NCBI RefSeq assembly: GCF_014203545.1
Contig: NZ_JACHJG010000001.1
Span: 434,001 to 498,000, forward strand
Source: Streptomyces netropsis
GTDB lineage: Bacteria; Actinomycetota; Actinomycetes; Streptomycetales; Streptomycetaceae
Direction of reading: 5' to 3'
DNA length: 64,000 nt
Below, one piece after another: positions 33,892 to 43,426 of the stretch. The number at the start of each line of letters is the position of its first letter. Position 1 is the first letter of the stretch. Under the pieces are notes generated by a model. The model had not been told where the DNA came from. It made no database searches and was given only the letters and a program-made list of their open reading frames with translations. Position numbers and translations under genes: made by a program.

Positions 33892-34287
33892 TCAGTCGTC
33901 GTCCTGGCCGGGGTCGCCGCTCTGGGCGGGGGAGTTGCCGGTGCCGGAGACGTCCCGGCTGTGTACGTCGATGGCGCCGCCGCCACCGTCGTGGTCACTG
34001 CCCGCGGTGCCCTTGCCGGCGAACAACGTGTTCAGCGTCCGGTCGACCTCCAGCCATGAGTCCGCGTGCGAGTTGTCGATGAACAGGAGCCCGGTGCGTG
34101 CCCCGCTGACGGAGGACGCCTCGGGTTCGTCGTCCGGGAGGACGGCGAGGGGTACCGGTGCCGGGTACGCGGCACCCGTGCAGAAGAGGACGGCCGCGGC
34201 GATCGTGACGGTGATGCCCGCCGTGGACGACCAGAGAGGGTGAGGTGGTTTCCCCGGCTTGCGGAGGCGACTTCTCACACCGCTCAC
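33892..34287 (-). CDS. Small single-pass membrane protein
   Basis: 131 residues if it starts at the GTG at 34285-34287, which overlaps the TGA of the upstream lyase gene (GTGA). One hydrophobic span (TAGITVTIAAAVLFCTGA) precedes an Asp/Gly/Ser-rich tail ending SGDPGQDDD. The frame stays open to 34458, but that would lie antisense-free inside the lyase gene and is less likely. No family recognised; whether it is expressed is uncertain. Confidence 0.5.
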   Translation of the reverse strand: MSGVRSRLRKPGKPPHPLWSSTAGITVTIAAAVLFCTGAAYPAPVPLAVLPDDEPEASSVSGARTGLLFIDNSHADSWLEVDRTLNTLFAGKGTAGSDHDGGGGAIDVHSRDVSGTGNSPAQSGDPGQDDD

Positions 34288-35147
34288 GTCGCCGACGACT
34301 GTCGCGTCATACGGGGCCGGCTGAGGTTCTTCGCCAGAAGTTCCGTGGCGTCCCCGACGCCGATCGCCTCGGTCAGCCGGGGGTCCGGCAGCCGTCCGTC
34401 CGTCTTCCTCAGCTCCGCCAGGGCGCCGTCGATCGCGTGGTGCGCGGCGAACAGACAAGGCGTGCTGTAAATGGCGACGTCCACGCCCAGTTCCGTGAGT
34501 TCCGACAGGGAAAGGCGCGGCGATTTACCGCCCGCGATCTGATTGAACAGCAGTGGTTTGGTGCCGACGACCGAACGGATCTTCTGAATGCTTTCGACGC
34601 TTCTCACCCCGTCGACCAGGACGACGTCCGCCGCGGTCTCCGCCAGCGCCGCCGCCCGGCGCATGATCTCGGCCTCCTCGGTGGCGTCCGTACGGGCCAC
34701 GACGACCAGGTCCTCCCTGCTGTCGAGGACCTGGTGGAGCTTTTCCAGATACTCGTCCAGCGGCAGGATCAGCTTGCCGTCCGCGTGCCCGCACCGGCGG
34801 GGGCGCTTCTGGTCCTCCAGGATCACCCCGGAGGCACCCGCCCGCTCCAGTCTCCGCACGACGTGGCAGGCGACCTCGGGGTCGCCGAAGCCGTCGTCGA
34901 TGTCCACCAACAGGTGGTGGCCGGGAAAGGCCGCGCGCAGTCGTTCCGTGAAGGCCAGCATGTCCGGCCAGGCGATGAAACCGATGTCCGGAAGGCCGTA
35001 ATGCGAGGCGGCGAAACCGAATCCGGATACGAAGAAGCCGTCGTAGTACCGGGCCGCCAGTGAGGCGGAGTACATATCGTAGATTCCGAGCAGGGGCATG
35101 GTCCGGGGAGCCGTGATCGCTTCACGTAAGGCGGTTCCGTGCAGCAT
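34284..35147 (-). CDS. Isocitrate lyase/PEP mutase superfamily enzyme
   Basis: 287 residues from ATG 35147 (AGGAGA upstream). TIM-barrel landmarks: LLGIYDMYSASLAARYYDGFFVSG, the metal-binding VDIDDGFGD, ILEDQKRPRRCGH and VVARTDATEEAE. The Cys in RRCGH corresponds to the catalytic Cys of lyases (KKCGH), so a 2-methylisocitrate-lyase-like C-C cleavage is more likely than phosphonate-forming mutase chemistry. The substrate is unknown and there are no phosphonate genes nearby. A TTA codon at residue 7 suggests bldA control. It is translationally coupled to the small membrane protein behind it. Confidence 0.85.
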   Translation of the reverse strand: MLHGTALREAITAPRTMPLLGIYDMYSASLAARYYDGFFVSGFGFAASHYGLPDIGFIAWPDMLAFTERLRAAFPGHHLLVDIDDGFGDPEVACHVVRRLERAGASGVILEDQKRPRRCGHADGKLILPLDEYLEKLHQVLDSREDLVVVARTDATEEAEIMRRAAALAETAADVVLVDGVRSVESIQKIRSVVGTKPLLFNQIAGGKSPRLSLSELTELGVDVAIYSTPCLFAAHHAIDGALAELRKTDGRLPDPRLTEAIGVGDATELLAKNLSRPRMTRQSSAT

Positions 35148-35437
35148 GTCTTCTCCTTGCGGTGAATTCGCGGAGGCAGCCACTACGTGCGGATGCTGTC
35201 CGGGTCGCAGGTGGTGCAAACCGGCTTGCAATCCCCTTTTGCGGTCGAATATGTAAAAAGAGAACAAGAGTGTGGAGGCTGTTGGCGTCCAGGGGGCCGA
35301 GCTGCTTCTCGGGGGGCCCGGCGGTGTGCGGCCGTTCCGGGTTTACGCTGGCAGGACGCCCCGCTCCCGGCTGTCACGGACGTCAGGCCGCATACCGGAC
35401 AGTCGTTACGGAAACAGGAACAGGAAAAGGTCCCACC

Positions 35438-36439
35438 GTGTCGCTGCCCCCGATACCCAAAGCAGAGCTGCACCTCCACATCGAGGGCACGCTGGAGCCC
35501 GAGCTGGCTTTCGCGCTCGCCGCGCGCAATGGCGTCGAGCTGCCGTACGCCTCGCAGGACGAACTGCGGGCCGCCTACTCCTTTGCCGACCTCCAATCGT
35601 TCCTGGACCTCTATTACGCACTGATGGCCGTGCTGCGCACCGAGGACGATTTCGCCGACCTCGCCGACGCCTATCTGGCCCGCGCGCAGGCGCAGGGCGT
35701 GCGGCACGCGGAGATCTTCTTCGACTCGCAGGCCCACACCGCGCGCGGTGTGGAGATCGGCACCGTGATCGAGGGCCTCACGCGCGCGCTCGACGCCGCC
35801 CCGTCGAAGTACGGCATCAGCACGCGCCTGATCATGTGCTTTCTGCGTGACGAGAGTGCGGAATCCGCGCTGGCGACTTTCGAGGCCGCCCGCCCCCATC
35901 TGCACCGCATCGCGGCCGTCGGGCTGGACTCGGCGGAGGTCGGCAACCCGCCGTCGAAGTTCCGCGAGGTGTACGCGCTCGCCCGCGAGGCCGGGCTCAA
36001 GTGCGTGGCCCACGCGGGGGAGGAGGGCCCGCCCGCATACGTCTGGGAGGCGCTCGACGTCCTCGGAGTCGACCGGATCGACCACGGGGTCCGCGCCATG
36101 GAGGACGACGCCCTGGTGGCCCGACTGGCCGTCGACCAAGTGCCGCTGACGCTCTGTCCGCTGTCGAACGTACGGCTGCGCGTCATCGACCGGCTGGCCG
36201 ACCACCCGCTGCGCTCCATGCTCGACGCCGGACTGCTGGTGACGGTCAACTCCGACGACCCCGCGTATTTCGGCGGCTACGCGGACGACAACTTCGCGGC
36301 TGTGCGCGACGCCCTCGGCCTCGACGCCGAGACGCTGCGGATCCTTGCCCGGAACTCCTTCCGGGCGGCGTTCCTCGACGACGAGACGCGCGAGCTGTAC
36401 CTGAAGGAAGTCGACGCGCATGGCCAGCCGGCCGCTTAG
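35438..36439 (+). CDS. Adenine/adenosine deaminase family protein
   Basis: 333 residues from GTG 35438 with aggaaaagg upstream. Metal-binding HxH in KAELHLHIEG, catalytic HAGEEG, the HGVRA motif and NSDDPAYFGGY. The EGTLEPEL segment and DDPAYFGGY ending are those of the adenine deaminase (Aah1/PA0148) subgroup rather than true adenosine deaminase (DGSLRP), so purine-base salvage is the more likely role. Family members also include N6-modified adenine deaminases. It starts after a ~290-bp gap (35148-35437) that has an A/T-rich block near 35245-35270 and presumably holds both divergent promoters. Confidence 0.85.
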   Translation: MSLPPIPKAELHLHIEGTLEPELAFALAARNGVELPYASQDELRAAYSFADLQSFLDLYYALMAVLRTEDDFADLADAYLARAQAQGVRHAEIFFDSQAHTARGVEIGTVIEGLTRALDAAPSKYGISTRLIMCFLRDESAESALATFEAARPHLHRIAAVGLDSAEVGNPPSKFREVYALAREAGLKCVAHAGEEGPPAYVWEALDVLGVDRIDHGVRAMEDDALVARLAVDQVPLTLCPLSNVRLRVIDRLADHPLRSMLDAGLLVTVNSDDPAYFGGYADDNFAAVRDALGLDAETLRILARNSFRAAFLDDETRELYLKEVDAHGQPAA

Positions 36440-36480
36440 GGGCTGTCCGACGGGACTTCGGCTGCGGGCCGCTGCCCGCC

Positions 36481-36534
36481 CGCCTGCGGCGGGAGCGCCC
36501 TGCGGGCGCGTCCTCAAGCGCCGGACGGGCTGAT
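36481..36534. repeat. Dispersed CGCCGGACGGGC-type repeat, copy 2
   Basis: Core with one substitution (TCCTCAAGCGCCGG) plus the extension GCCTGCGGCGGGAGCGCCC on its left, which is shared in reverse with the copy at 58128-58185. It lies between two convergent genes. Confidence 0.85.
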
Positions 36535-36551
36535 ATGGGCTGAGCCGCGCC

Positions 36552-37250
36552 CTACTCCCGCTCCGCCGCCGACAGGGCCCGCTCGACCCCCGGCTCGTGC
36601 GGGCCCAGGAACGTGGGGCTCGGGCGGACGACCGCGTCCAGCGCGGCCTTGCCCGCGGCGAGGACCTCGCGGGCCCCGCCCCCGTACCAGGTGACGTCGT
36701 GCACGGCGTCGACCCCGACGCCGTACGCGTCGATGCCCGCCGCCCCGCACAGCGCCAGCGCGCGGCGGATGTGGAAGCCCTGGCTGATCAGCACGGCCCG
36801 GTCCACCCCGAACACCCGCTTGGCGCGAGCGCAGGAGTCCCAGGTGTCGAAGCCCGCGTAGTCACTGACGACCCGCCCGTCGGGCACCCCGTGCTCGGTC
36901 AGATAGCGGCGCATCGCGTCCGGCTCGTCGTACTCCTCGCGGCCGTTGTCACCCGTCACCAGGATCACCCGGACCTTGCCCGCGCGGTACAGCTCGATCG
37001 CCGCGTCCAGCCGGTGCGCCAGATACGGGGACGGCTTGCCCTGCCACAGGCCCGCGCCGAAGACCATCGCGACCGGCGCCGACGGCACGTCGCGCACCTC
37101 CCGCAGCCGTGGCTCCGCCGCCGCGTACACCCACGTGACGGGCAGCAGCGCCAGCACACAGCCCGCCACCACGGCCCACAGCGCGCGCCGGCGCTCGCGT
37201 CTGGTCACCGGCAACCGCAGACGCTTCCGCAGATTTCGCGCCAACCTCAT
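36552..37250 (-). CDS. SanA/YdcF-like DUF218 membrane protein
   Basis: 232 residues. A basic N-terminus and one membrane span (ALWAVVAGCVLALLPVTWVYAAA) are followed by a DUF218 domain (APVAMVFGAGLWQGKPSPYLAHRLDAAIELY, VILVTGDNGREEYDEPDAMRRYL, DTWDSCARAKRVFGVDRAVLISQGFHIRRALAL). The same architecture is found in E. coli SanA, which affects vancomycin permeability of the envelope. The catalytic activity of the fold is unproven. Confidence 0.88.
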   Translation of the reverse strand: MRLARNLRKRLRLPVTRRERRRALWAVVAGCVLALLPVTWVYAAAEPRLREVRDVPSAPVAMVFGAGLWQGKPSPYLAHRLDAAIELYRAGKVRVILVTGDNGREEYDEPDAMRRYLTEHGVPDGRVVSDYAGFDTWDSCARAKRVFGVDRAVLISQGFHIRRALALCGAAGIDAYGVGVDAVHDVTWYGGGAREVLAAGKAALDAVVRPSPTFLGPHEPGVERALSAAERE

Positions 37251-37403
37251 GTCGTTCTCCCCCGTTCACCAAAGCCTCAACGCCCCGCCTCCCGGTGCGG
37301 TTCCCGCCCCGGACGCCCCGGCGGAGGGGCTGATGAACCGTAGGAAACGAGCCGTCACCGGGACGCAACGACACGGCAACTCCGGCTCGTCAGACTCGGC
37401 ACC

Positions 37404-37739
37404 ATGAAGGAGCCGACACCCACCGAAGCTTCCGCTCCCGCCGGCCGCCGGGCCGATCGCCCCACCGGCCCGACCGGTTCCGGCACCTCCGATTCCGCAG
37501 GCGCGGGCGACTCGGACTGCCCGGGCGCGTCGGACTGCCCGGGTGACGCGGACTTAGCGCGCGCGGGCGGCTTGGCGCGCGCCGGCGACTCGGCGCGCGC
37601 GGGCGACGACTTCGGCCTGGAGGACTTCTCCGGCCCCGCGCAGCTGCTGAAGCTCATCAGCGCCCAGCTCGCCACCCAGCTCGCCGGGCTCTCCCCGACG
37701 ACTGGCCCCGCACCCCACGGCCCCGCCCCCTCAGGCTGA
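37404..37739 (+). CDS. Small low-complexity protein of unknown function
   Basis: 111 residues. The middle consists of repeated [16 protein letters not shown] and [17 protein letters not shown] units; the C-terminus has one amphipathic helix ([22 protein letters not shown]) that is the only conserved-looking part. CAGACT lies seven bases before the ATG, so the gene may be leaderless. It contains a TTA codon, rare in this window. It precedes the dGTPase gene by 121 bp. Real expression is plausible but not proven. Confidence 0.5.
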   Translation: MKEPTPTEASAPAGRRADRPTGPTGSGTSDSAGAGDSDCPGASDCPGDADLARAGGLARAGDSARAGDDFGLEDFSGPAQLLKLISAQLATQLAGLSPTTGPAPHGPAPSG

Positions 37740-37848
37740 GCAGACCGGGGCCCCGCGCGCCCCCGCCCGGCTCGCCCGCCCGGCTCGTTCCACACCGGTC
37801 GGCCGACAGCCGCGGCCGCACGCGGGCGCAGCTGTCACACCCGGCGGT

Positions 37849-37854
37849 TACGGT
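37849..37854 (+). promoter_or_regulatory. -10 element (TACGGT) of dgt
   Basis: TACGGT is six bases before the ATG at 37861. No ribosome-binding site is present, so dgt is probably leaderless. Confidence 0.5.
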
Positions 37855-37860
37855 CGGAGT

Positions 37861-39204
37861 ATGAACGGCACAGCACGGACCGCAACGGAAAAGCCCGGCA
37901 TCGCCGGATACGACGCGCCGGACCTGGAGCGGTGGGCCACCGAGCCCGACAAACGCCCTGGTCGCACCGCCTTCCAGCGCGACCGTGCGCGGGTGCTGCA
38001 CTCCGCCGCGCTGCGCCGCCTCGCGGGCAAGACCCAGGTCGTCACGCCGGGCGTCAGCGGTCAGGCCTGGGACGCCAGCCCCCGTACGCGCCTCACGCAC
38101 TCCCTGGAGTGCGCCCAGGTGGGCAGGGAGCTGGGGGCCGCCCTCGGCTGCGACCCCGACCTGGTGGAAGTCGCCTGTCTGGCCCACGACCTCGGCCACC
38201 CGCCCTTCGGGCACAACGGCGAGCAGGCGCTCAACGAAGTCGCCGAGGCCTGCGGCGGCTTCGAGGGCAACGCCCAGTCGCTGCGCCTCCTCGCCCGTCT
38301 GGAGCCCAAGCGCTTCGTGCCGGAGACGCACGGGGGCGCCCCGACCGGGCGGCTGGTGAGCGTCGGCCTCAACCTCACCCGCGCCGCCCTCGACGCCGCC
38401 ACCAAGTACCCCTGGCCGCGCGGCGGGCACCCCACCGACCCGGGCTCGCGGAAGTTCGGGGTCTACCCCGACGACATCCCCGTCTACGAGTGGTTCCGCC
38501 AGGGCGCCCCCGAGCACCGCAAGAGCTTCGAGGCCCAGGTCATGGACTGGTCCGACGACGTCGCCTACTCCGTGCACGACGTGGAGGACGGCCTGCACGC
38601 CGGCCACCTCGACCCCAACATGCTGCAGGCCGACCCCGAGCGCCGCGAGGTGTTCGCCGTGGCCGCCGCCCGCTACGCCCCCGGGGCCGACGAGACCGCG
38701 CTGGCCGAGGCCCTCGACCGCCTCCTCGACCAGGAGTGGTGGCCGCACGGCTACGACGGTTCGGCCGTCGCCCAGGCCCGCCTCAAGGACGCCACCAGCC
38801 AGCTCATCGGCCGTTTCTGCCTCGCCGCGGAATCCGCCACCCGTGCCGCGTTCGGGCCGGGCCGGCTGACCCGCTACCACGCGGAGCTGGTCGTCCCCCA
38901 CGAGACCCGCCTCGAGTGCGCCGTGCTGAAGGCCGTCGCCGACCGCTACGTCATCCAGCGCGAGGACCAGGAGAAACTCCGCGCCGACCAGCGGATCGTC
39001 ATCGCCGAGCTGGCCGAGGCGCTCATCGCCCGCGCGCCCGACGGGCTCGACCCGCAGTTCCGCTCCCTGTTCGCCGAGGCCGACGACGACGCGGGCCGGC
39101 TGCGTGCCGTCGTCGACCAGATCGCCGCGCTCACCGACGCCTCGGCCCGCTCCCTGCGGGCCCGCCTCGCGGCGGGGCGGCCTGCGGCCAGGCCCAGGGG
39201 GTGA
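37861..39204 (+). CDS. dgt: Deoxyguanosinetriphosphate triphosphohydrolase-like protein
   Basis: 447 residues. HD-domain ligands are visible in [37 protein letters not shown] and [16 protein letters not shown]. These enzymes hydrolyse dNTPs to deoxynucleosides and triphosphate and influence dNTP pools. The gene lies upstream of dnaG in the same direction, an arrangement also found in other actinobacteria. The start is set by the -10 box just upstream. Confidence 0.94.
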   Translation: MNGTARTATEKPGIAGYDAPDLERWATEPDKRPGRTAFQRDRARVLHSAALRRLAGKTQVVTPGVSGQAWDASPRTRLTHSLECAQVGRELGAALGCDPDLVEVACLAHDLGHPPFGHNGEQALNEVAEACGGFEGNAQSLRLLARLEPKRFVPETHGGAPTGRLVSVGLNLTRAALDAATKYPWPRGGHPTDPGSRKFGVYPDDIPVYEWFRQGAPEHRKSFEAQVMDWSDDVAYSVHDVEDGLHAGHLDPNMLQADPERREVFAVAAARYAPGADETALAEALDRLLDQEWWPHGYDGSAVAQARLKDATSQLIGRFCLAAESATRAAFGPGRLTRYHAELVVPHETRLECAVLKAVADRYVIQREDQEKLRADQRIVIAELAEALIARAPDGLDPQFRSLFAEADDDAGRLRAVVDQIAALTDASARSLRARLAAGRPAARPRG

Positions 39205-39262
39205 CCCGCACGCGTGGGGCAGGGCCCTCGGGTCACCGCCGGGGCTCCGCCCCGCCCCCCGG

Positions 39263-39285
39263 TCCTCCATCGCCGGACGGGCTGA
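39263..39285. repeat. Dispersed CGCCGGACGGGC-type repeat, copy 3
   Basis: Short copy containing only the core, with one substitution (tcctccatcgccgg), between dgt and the reductase gene. Confidence 0.75.
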
Positions 39286-39416
39286 GAGTGGACACCTGAC
39301 CCGTCCGGGGTAGTCCCTCTTCCGGCGGCAGGCTCCGTGCGGGACGCTCGGCACTGCTGATTTACCACCGGGGGCGGTTGACGCAGACGTTCTGCGTGGC
39401 ATCGAGGAGGCAGCAA

Positions 39417-40679
39417 GTGGTCGACGCACACCAGACGTTCGTCATCGTCGGAGGGGGCCTGGCCGGGGCGAAGGCCGCCGAGACCCTCCGGTCGGAGGGT
39501 TTCACCGGGCGGGTGATCCTCATCTGTGACGAGCGCGACCACCCCTACGAGCGGCCGCCGCTCTCCAAGGGCTACCTCATCGGCAAGGACGAGCGCGAGA
39601 GCGTCTTCGTCCACGAACCCGGCTGGTACGCCCAGGCCGACGTGGAGCTGCACCTCGGCCAGCCCGCCGTCCACCTCGACCGCGAGGCCAAGTCCGTGCG
39701 CCTCGGCGACGGCACCCGCATCCACTACGACCGGCTGCTGCTGGCCACCGGTGCCGAACCCCGCCGCCTCGACATCCCCGGCACCGGCCTCGCGGGCGTC
39801 CACCACCTGCGCCGCCTCGCCCACGCCGAGCTGCTGCGCGGCGTCCTCGCCTCTCTCGGCCGCGACAACGGCCACCTCGTCATCGCCGGAGCGGGCTGGA
39901 TCGGCCTCGAAGTCGCCGCCGCCGCCCGCAGCTACGGTGCCGAGGTGACCGTCGTCGAGTCCGAGCCCACCCCGCTGCACACCGTCCTCGGCCCCGAGCT
40001 GGGCCAGCTCTTCACCGATCTGCACACCGAGCACGGCGTCCGCTTCCACTTCGGCGCCCGTCTCACCGAGATCGCCGGCCACGACGGCATGGTCCTGGCC
40101 GCCCGCACCGAGGACGGCGAGGAGCACCCCGCCCACGACGTCCTCGCCGCGATCGGCGCCGCCCCGCGCACCGCCCTCGCCGAGGCCGCGGGCCTCGCCC
40201 TCGTCGACCGGGCCGACGGCGGCGGCATCGCCGTCGACGCCTCGCTGCGCACCTCCGACCCCGACATCTTCGCCGCCGGCGACGTCGCGGCCGCCGAGCA
40301 CCCCTGGCTCGGCACCCGGCTGCGCGTCGAGCACTGGGCCAACGCCCTCAACGAGGGCCCCGCCGCCGCCCGCGCCATGCTGGGCCAGGAGGTGTCGTAC
40401 GACCGGGTGCCCTACTTCTTCTCCGACCAGTACGACGTGGGCCTGGAGTACTCCGGCTACGCGCCCCCCGGCTCGTACGACCAGGTCGTCTGCCGCGGTG
40501 ACGTCGGCAAGCGCGAGTTCATCGCCTTCTGGCTGGCGGAAGGCCGGCTGCTCGCCGGGATGAACGTCAATGTGTGGGACGTCACGGACACCGTCCAGAA
40601 GCTGATCCGCTCCGGCGTCCGGCTCGACCCGAACGCCCTCGCCGACCCGGGCATCCCCTTGGAATCACTGCTTCCGTAG
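39417..40679 (+). CDS. FAD-dependent ferredoxin reductase-type oxidoreductase
   Basis: 420 residues from GTG 39417 with GAGGAGG at 39404-39410. Two Rossmann motifs (VIVGGGLAGAKAAETL for FAD, IAGAGWIGLEVAAAA for NAD(P)H), the FAD-binding DIFAAGDVAA and a C-terminal reductase domain (YFFSDQYDVGLEYSGYA). It is of the type that passes electrons from NAD(P)H to ferredoxins serving P450s or dioxygenases. No ferredoxin or P450 is adjacent, so the partner is encoded elsewhere. Confidence 0.9.
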   Translation: MVDAHQTFVIVGGGLAGAKAAETLRSEGFTGRVILICDERDHPYERPPLSKGYLIGKDERESVFVHEPGWYAQADVELHLGQPAVHLDREAKSVRLGDGTRIHYDRLLLATGAEPRRLDIPGTGLAGVHHLRRLAHAELLRGVLASLGRDNGHLVIAGAGWIGLEVAAAARSYGAEVTVVESEPTPLHTVLGPELGQLFTDLHTEHGVRFHFGARLTEIAGHDGMVLAARTEDGEEHPAHDVLAAIGAAPRTALAEAAGLALVDRADGGGIAVDASLRTSDPDIFAAGDVAAAEHPWLGTRLRVEHWANALNEGPAAARAMLGQEVSYDRVPYFFSDQYDVGLEYSGYAPPGSYDQVVCRGDVGKREFIAFWLAEGRLLAGMNVNVWDVTDTVQKLIRSGVRLDPNALADPGIPLESLLP

Positions 40680-40734
40680 GCGGGGCGCCGGTAGTGCTTC
40701 CCCGGGGCGACCCGCCGGACGTAGCGTGATCCGT

Positions 40735-41217
40735 ATGACGACCTCACCGGCCCGTACGGCCGTGGTACCCGTGGCGGAGATCTTCGAGCTGCGCCGGTCG
40801 GTGCTGCGGCCGGGCCTGCCGGCGCAGACGGCCGTCTTCGCGGAGGACGCGGCTCCGGGCACCTTCCACATAGCGGCGTACGACGAGCGGGGAACGGTAC
40901 GGGCCTGCGTCAGCTTCTTCCCCGAGGCGCTGCCGGGGGAGGGGGACGGGGATGCGGCCTCCGAGGAAGGTGCCACCGCCTATCGCTTCCGGGGCATGGC
41001 CAGCGACCCGGCCGTCCGGGGCCTCGGCTACGGCGTCGCCGTCCTGCGGGCCGGGCTGGACCAGGCCGCCGCCCGCGGCGCCGGCCTCGCCTGGTGCAAC
41101 GGCCGCACCTCCGCCCGGGGCTTCTACGAGCACCAGGGCTTCACCGTCACCGGCGAGGAGTTCGTCGTGGAGTCGATCGGCCCGCACTACCGCTTCACGA
41201 TCAAGCTCCCGGGGTGA
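40735..41217 (+). CDS. GNAT family N-acetyltransferase
   Basis: 160 residues from ATG 40735; TAGCGT at 40722-40727 lies seven bases upstream, so the in-frame GTG at 40726 is not needed. The acetyl-CoA loop is RGLGYGVAVL and the C-terminus GFYEHQGFTVTGEEF fits the GNAT fold. The acceptor substrate is unknown. It sits between the FAD reductase and dnaG in the same direction. Confidence 0.88.
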   Translation: MTTSPARTAVVPVAEIFELRRSVLRPGLPAQTAVFAEDAAPGTFHIAAYDERGTVRACVSFFPEALPGEGDGDAASEEGATAYRFRGMASDPAVRGLGYGVAVLRAGLDQAAARGAGLAWCNGRTSARGFYEHQGFTVTGEEFVVESIGPHYRFTIKLPG

Positions 41218-41244
41218 GCGGTCCGGACTGTCGGACCCCGGCCG

Positions 41245-41250
41245 TAGAAT
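41245..41250 (+). promoter_or_regulatory. -10 element (TAGAAT) of dnaG
   Basis: TAGAAT is followed by seven bases and the GTG at 41258, giving a leaderless dnaG transcript. Confidence 0.55.
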
Positions 41251-41257
41251 TCACGGC

Positions 41258-43165
41258 GTGGCAGGCAGGATCAACGATGACGACGTGAAGGCGGTTCGGG
41301 ACGCGGTCCCGATCGACGCCGTCGTTTCCGAGTACCTCCAGTTGCGCAACGCGGGCGGCGGAAACCTGAAGGGCCTGTGCCCCTTCCACGACGAGAAGTC
41401 CCCGTCGTTCCAGGTCAGCCCCGCCAAGGGACTCTTCTACTGCTTCGGCTGCCAGGAGGGCGGGGACACCGTCGACTTCGTCATGAAGATCGACCACCTC
41501 TCCTTCGCCGAGACCATCGAGCGGCTCGCGGGCCTCGCCGGCATCACCCTGCGGTACGAGGAGGGCGGCTACACCCCCGGCCGCCAGCAGGGCGAGCGCA
41601 TCCGCCTCGTCGAGGCGCACAAGCACGCCGCGAAGTTCTACGTCGAGCAGCTCGACAGCCCCGAGGCCGAGATCGGCCGCGCCTTCCTCGCGAGCCGCGG
41701 CTTCGACCAGGCCGCCGCCCAGCACTTCGGCGTCGGCTACAGCCCGGCCGGCTGGGACCACCTCACCCGCTTCCTGCGCGGCAAGGGCTTCAGCGACAAG
41801 GAGCTGATCCTCTCCGGCCTCGCCCAGGACAGCCGCAACGGCCGGCCCATCGACCGCTTCCGCGGCCGGCTGATGTGGCCCATCCGCGACATCACCGGCG
41901 AGGTCATCGGCTTCGGCGCCCGCAAGCTCCGCGACGACGACAACGGCCCGAAGTACCTCAACACCCCCGAGACCCCGCTCTACAAGAAGTCCCACGTCCT
42001 CTACGGCATCGACCTCGCCAAGAAGGACATCGCCAAGACCAGCCGTGCCGTCGTCGTCGAGGGCTACACCGACGTCATGGCCTGCCACCTGGCCGGCGTC
42101 ACCACCGCCATCGCCACCTGCGGCACCGCGTTCGCGGGCGACCACATCAAGATCCTCCGCCGGCTGCTGATGGACAACTCCGGCGCCGAGGTCGTCTTCA
42201 CCTTCGACGGCGACGCGGCCGGGCAGAAGGCGGCCCTGCGCGCCTTCGAGGACGACCAGAAGTTCGCCGCCGAGACGTCCATCGCCATCACCCCCGGCGG
42301 CATGGACCCCTGCGAGCTGCGCCTCGCCCAGGGCGACGCGGCCGTCCAGGCCCTCGTGGACACCCGCACCCCGCTCTTCGCGTTCGCCATCCGGCAGGTC
42401 GTCGCCCGGCACAACCTGGACACCGCCGAGGGCCGGGCCGCGGCCCTCGAAGCCGCCGCGCCCATCGTCGCGAACATCAAGAACGGCTCCATCCAGCACG
42501 AGTACGCCGTGCAGCTCGCGGGCATGCTCGGCATCCTCGACACGCAGTTCGTCGTCCGCCGCGTGGGCCAGCTCGCCCGCTGGGCCCGCGAGCGGGGCGT
42601 CCGCCCCGGCGAGGGGCAGGGCGGCGGCCGGCAGCACCGTGCCGCGCCCGCCGCGGCCCCCCAGCAGGCCCCCGCGCGCGGCGGCCCCGCCCTGAACCTC
42701 CGCAGCCCCGCCCACCGCACCGAGCGCGAGCTGCTGAAGCTCGCCCTCCAGCGCCCCGAGCTGGTCGCCCCCGCCTTCGACGCCTACGGCGAGGACGAAT
42801 TCACCGCCCCGCCCTACGTCGCCGTGCGCCGCGCCATCGAGCAGGCCGGGGGAGTCACCCACGCCGCCGACGACTACCTCGCCCGGGTCCGCGACGTCGC
42901 CCCCGACGACACCGTCCGGGCCATGGTCACGGAGCTGGCCGTAGAGGCCATCCACAACAAGAACGTGGACGAGATCTACGCCGGCGTGCAGCTCGTCCAG
43001 GTCCGCCTGCGGGCGGTCGAGCGCCGCATCGAGGAAGTCCAGGGCAGCCTCGTCCGCCTGGGCCCCCAGGCAGCCCCCGAGCACCTGACCGCCGTGCAGA
43101 ACGAACTGTGGGTGCTCGAGCAGTACGGCCGTTCCCTCAAGGACCGCGGCGCGGCTGCGCTCTAG
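41258..43165 (+). CDS. dnaG: DNA primase DnaG
   Basis: 635 residues. CHC2 zinc finger (CPFHDEKSPSF...FYCFGC), the RNA-polymerase core with GGRL-type residues, TOPRIM motifs (VVVEGYTDVMACH, VFTFDGDAAGQKAALRAF) and a C-terminal helicase-interaction domain after a Pro/Ala/Gln-rich linker (~450-485). It synthesises RNA primers for the replisome. The frame is open further upstream, but the -10 box and conserved N-terminus (AGRINDDDVKAVRDAV) fix the start at 41258. Confidence 0.97.
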   Translation: MAGRINDDDVKAVRDAVPIDAVVSEYLQLRNAGGGNLKGLCPFHDEKSPSFQVSPAKGLFYCFGCQEGGDTVDFVMKIDHLSFAETIERLAGLAGITLRYEEGGYTPGRQQGERIRLVEAHKHAAKFYVEQLDSPEAEIGRAFLASRGFDQAAAQHFGVGYSPAGWDHLTRFLRGKGFSDKELILSGLAQDSRNGRPIDRFRGRLMWPIRDITGEVIGFGARKLRDDDNGPKYLNTPETPLYKKSHVLYGIDLAKKDIAKTSRAVVVEGYTDVMACHLAGVTTAIATCGTAFAGDHIKILRRLLMDNSGAEVVFTFDGDAAGQKAALRAFEDDQKFAAETSIAITPGGMDPCELRLAQGDAAVQALVDTRTPLFAFAIRQVVARHNLDTAEGRAAALEAAAPIVANIKNGSIQHEYAVQLAGMLGILDTQFVVRRVGQLARWARERGVRPGEGQGGGRQHRAAPAAAPQQAPARGGPALNLRSPAHRTERELLKLALQRPELVAPAFDAYGEDEFTAPPYVAVRRAIEQAGGVTHAADDYLARVRDVAPDDTVRAMVTELAVEAIHNKNVDEIYAGVQLVQVRLRAVERRIEEVQGSLVRLGPQAAPEHLTAVQNELWVLEQYGRSLKDRGAAAL

Positions 43166-43426
43166 CGCTGTGGGGTAGCCGTTGCCCGCCCCGGGCGGTG
43201 GCCGGGCATGCTCCTGCCGCGACTGCGGCCGTTGTGCTGCCCTCTGAGGACGCAGCCCGTCCGCTGGGCGCAGCCCGTCCTGCAGGGACACCCGTCGCCC
43301 CGGCCGGTCCGGCGACGAGGACACGGCGAGGGCCCCGTTCAGTAATCGGCCGGTCACCGTGCGGGCTCAGAAAATGCCCGCACGCCCCTCGTGGCGGGCC
43401 TGTGTCGTACCCCACACTGGTGGGCG

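Noticed and set aside
34284..35147. Phosphoenolpyruvate mutase and a phosphonate cluster
   Set aside because: The RRCGH Cys motif indicates a lyase, and no phosphonopyruvate decarboxylase or other phosphonate genes are nearby.
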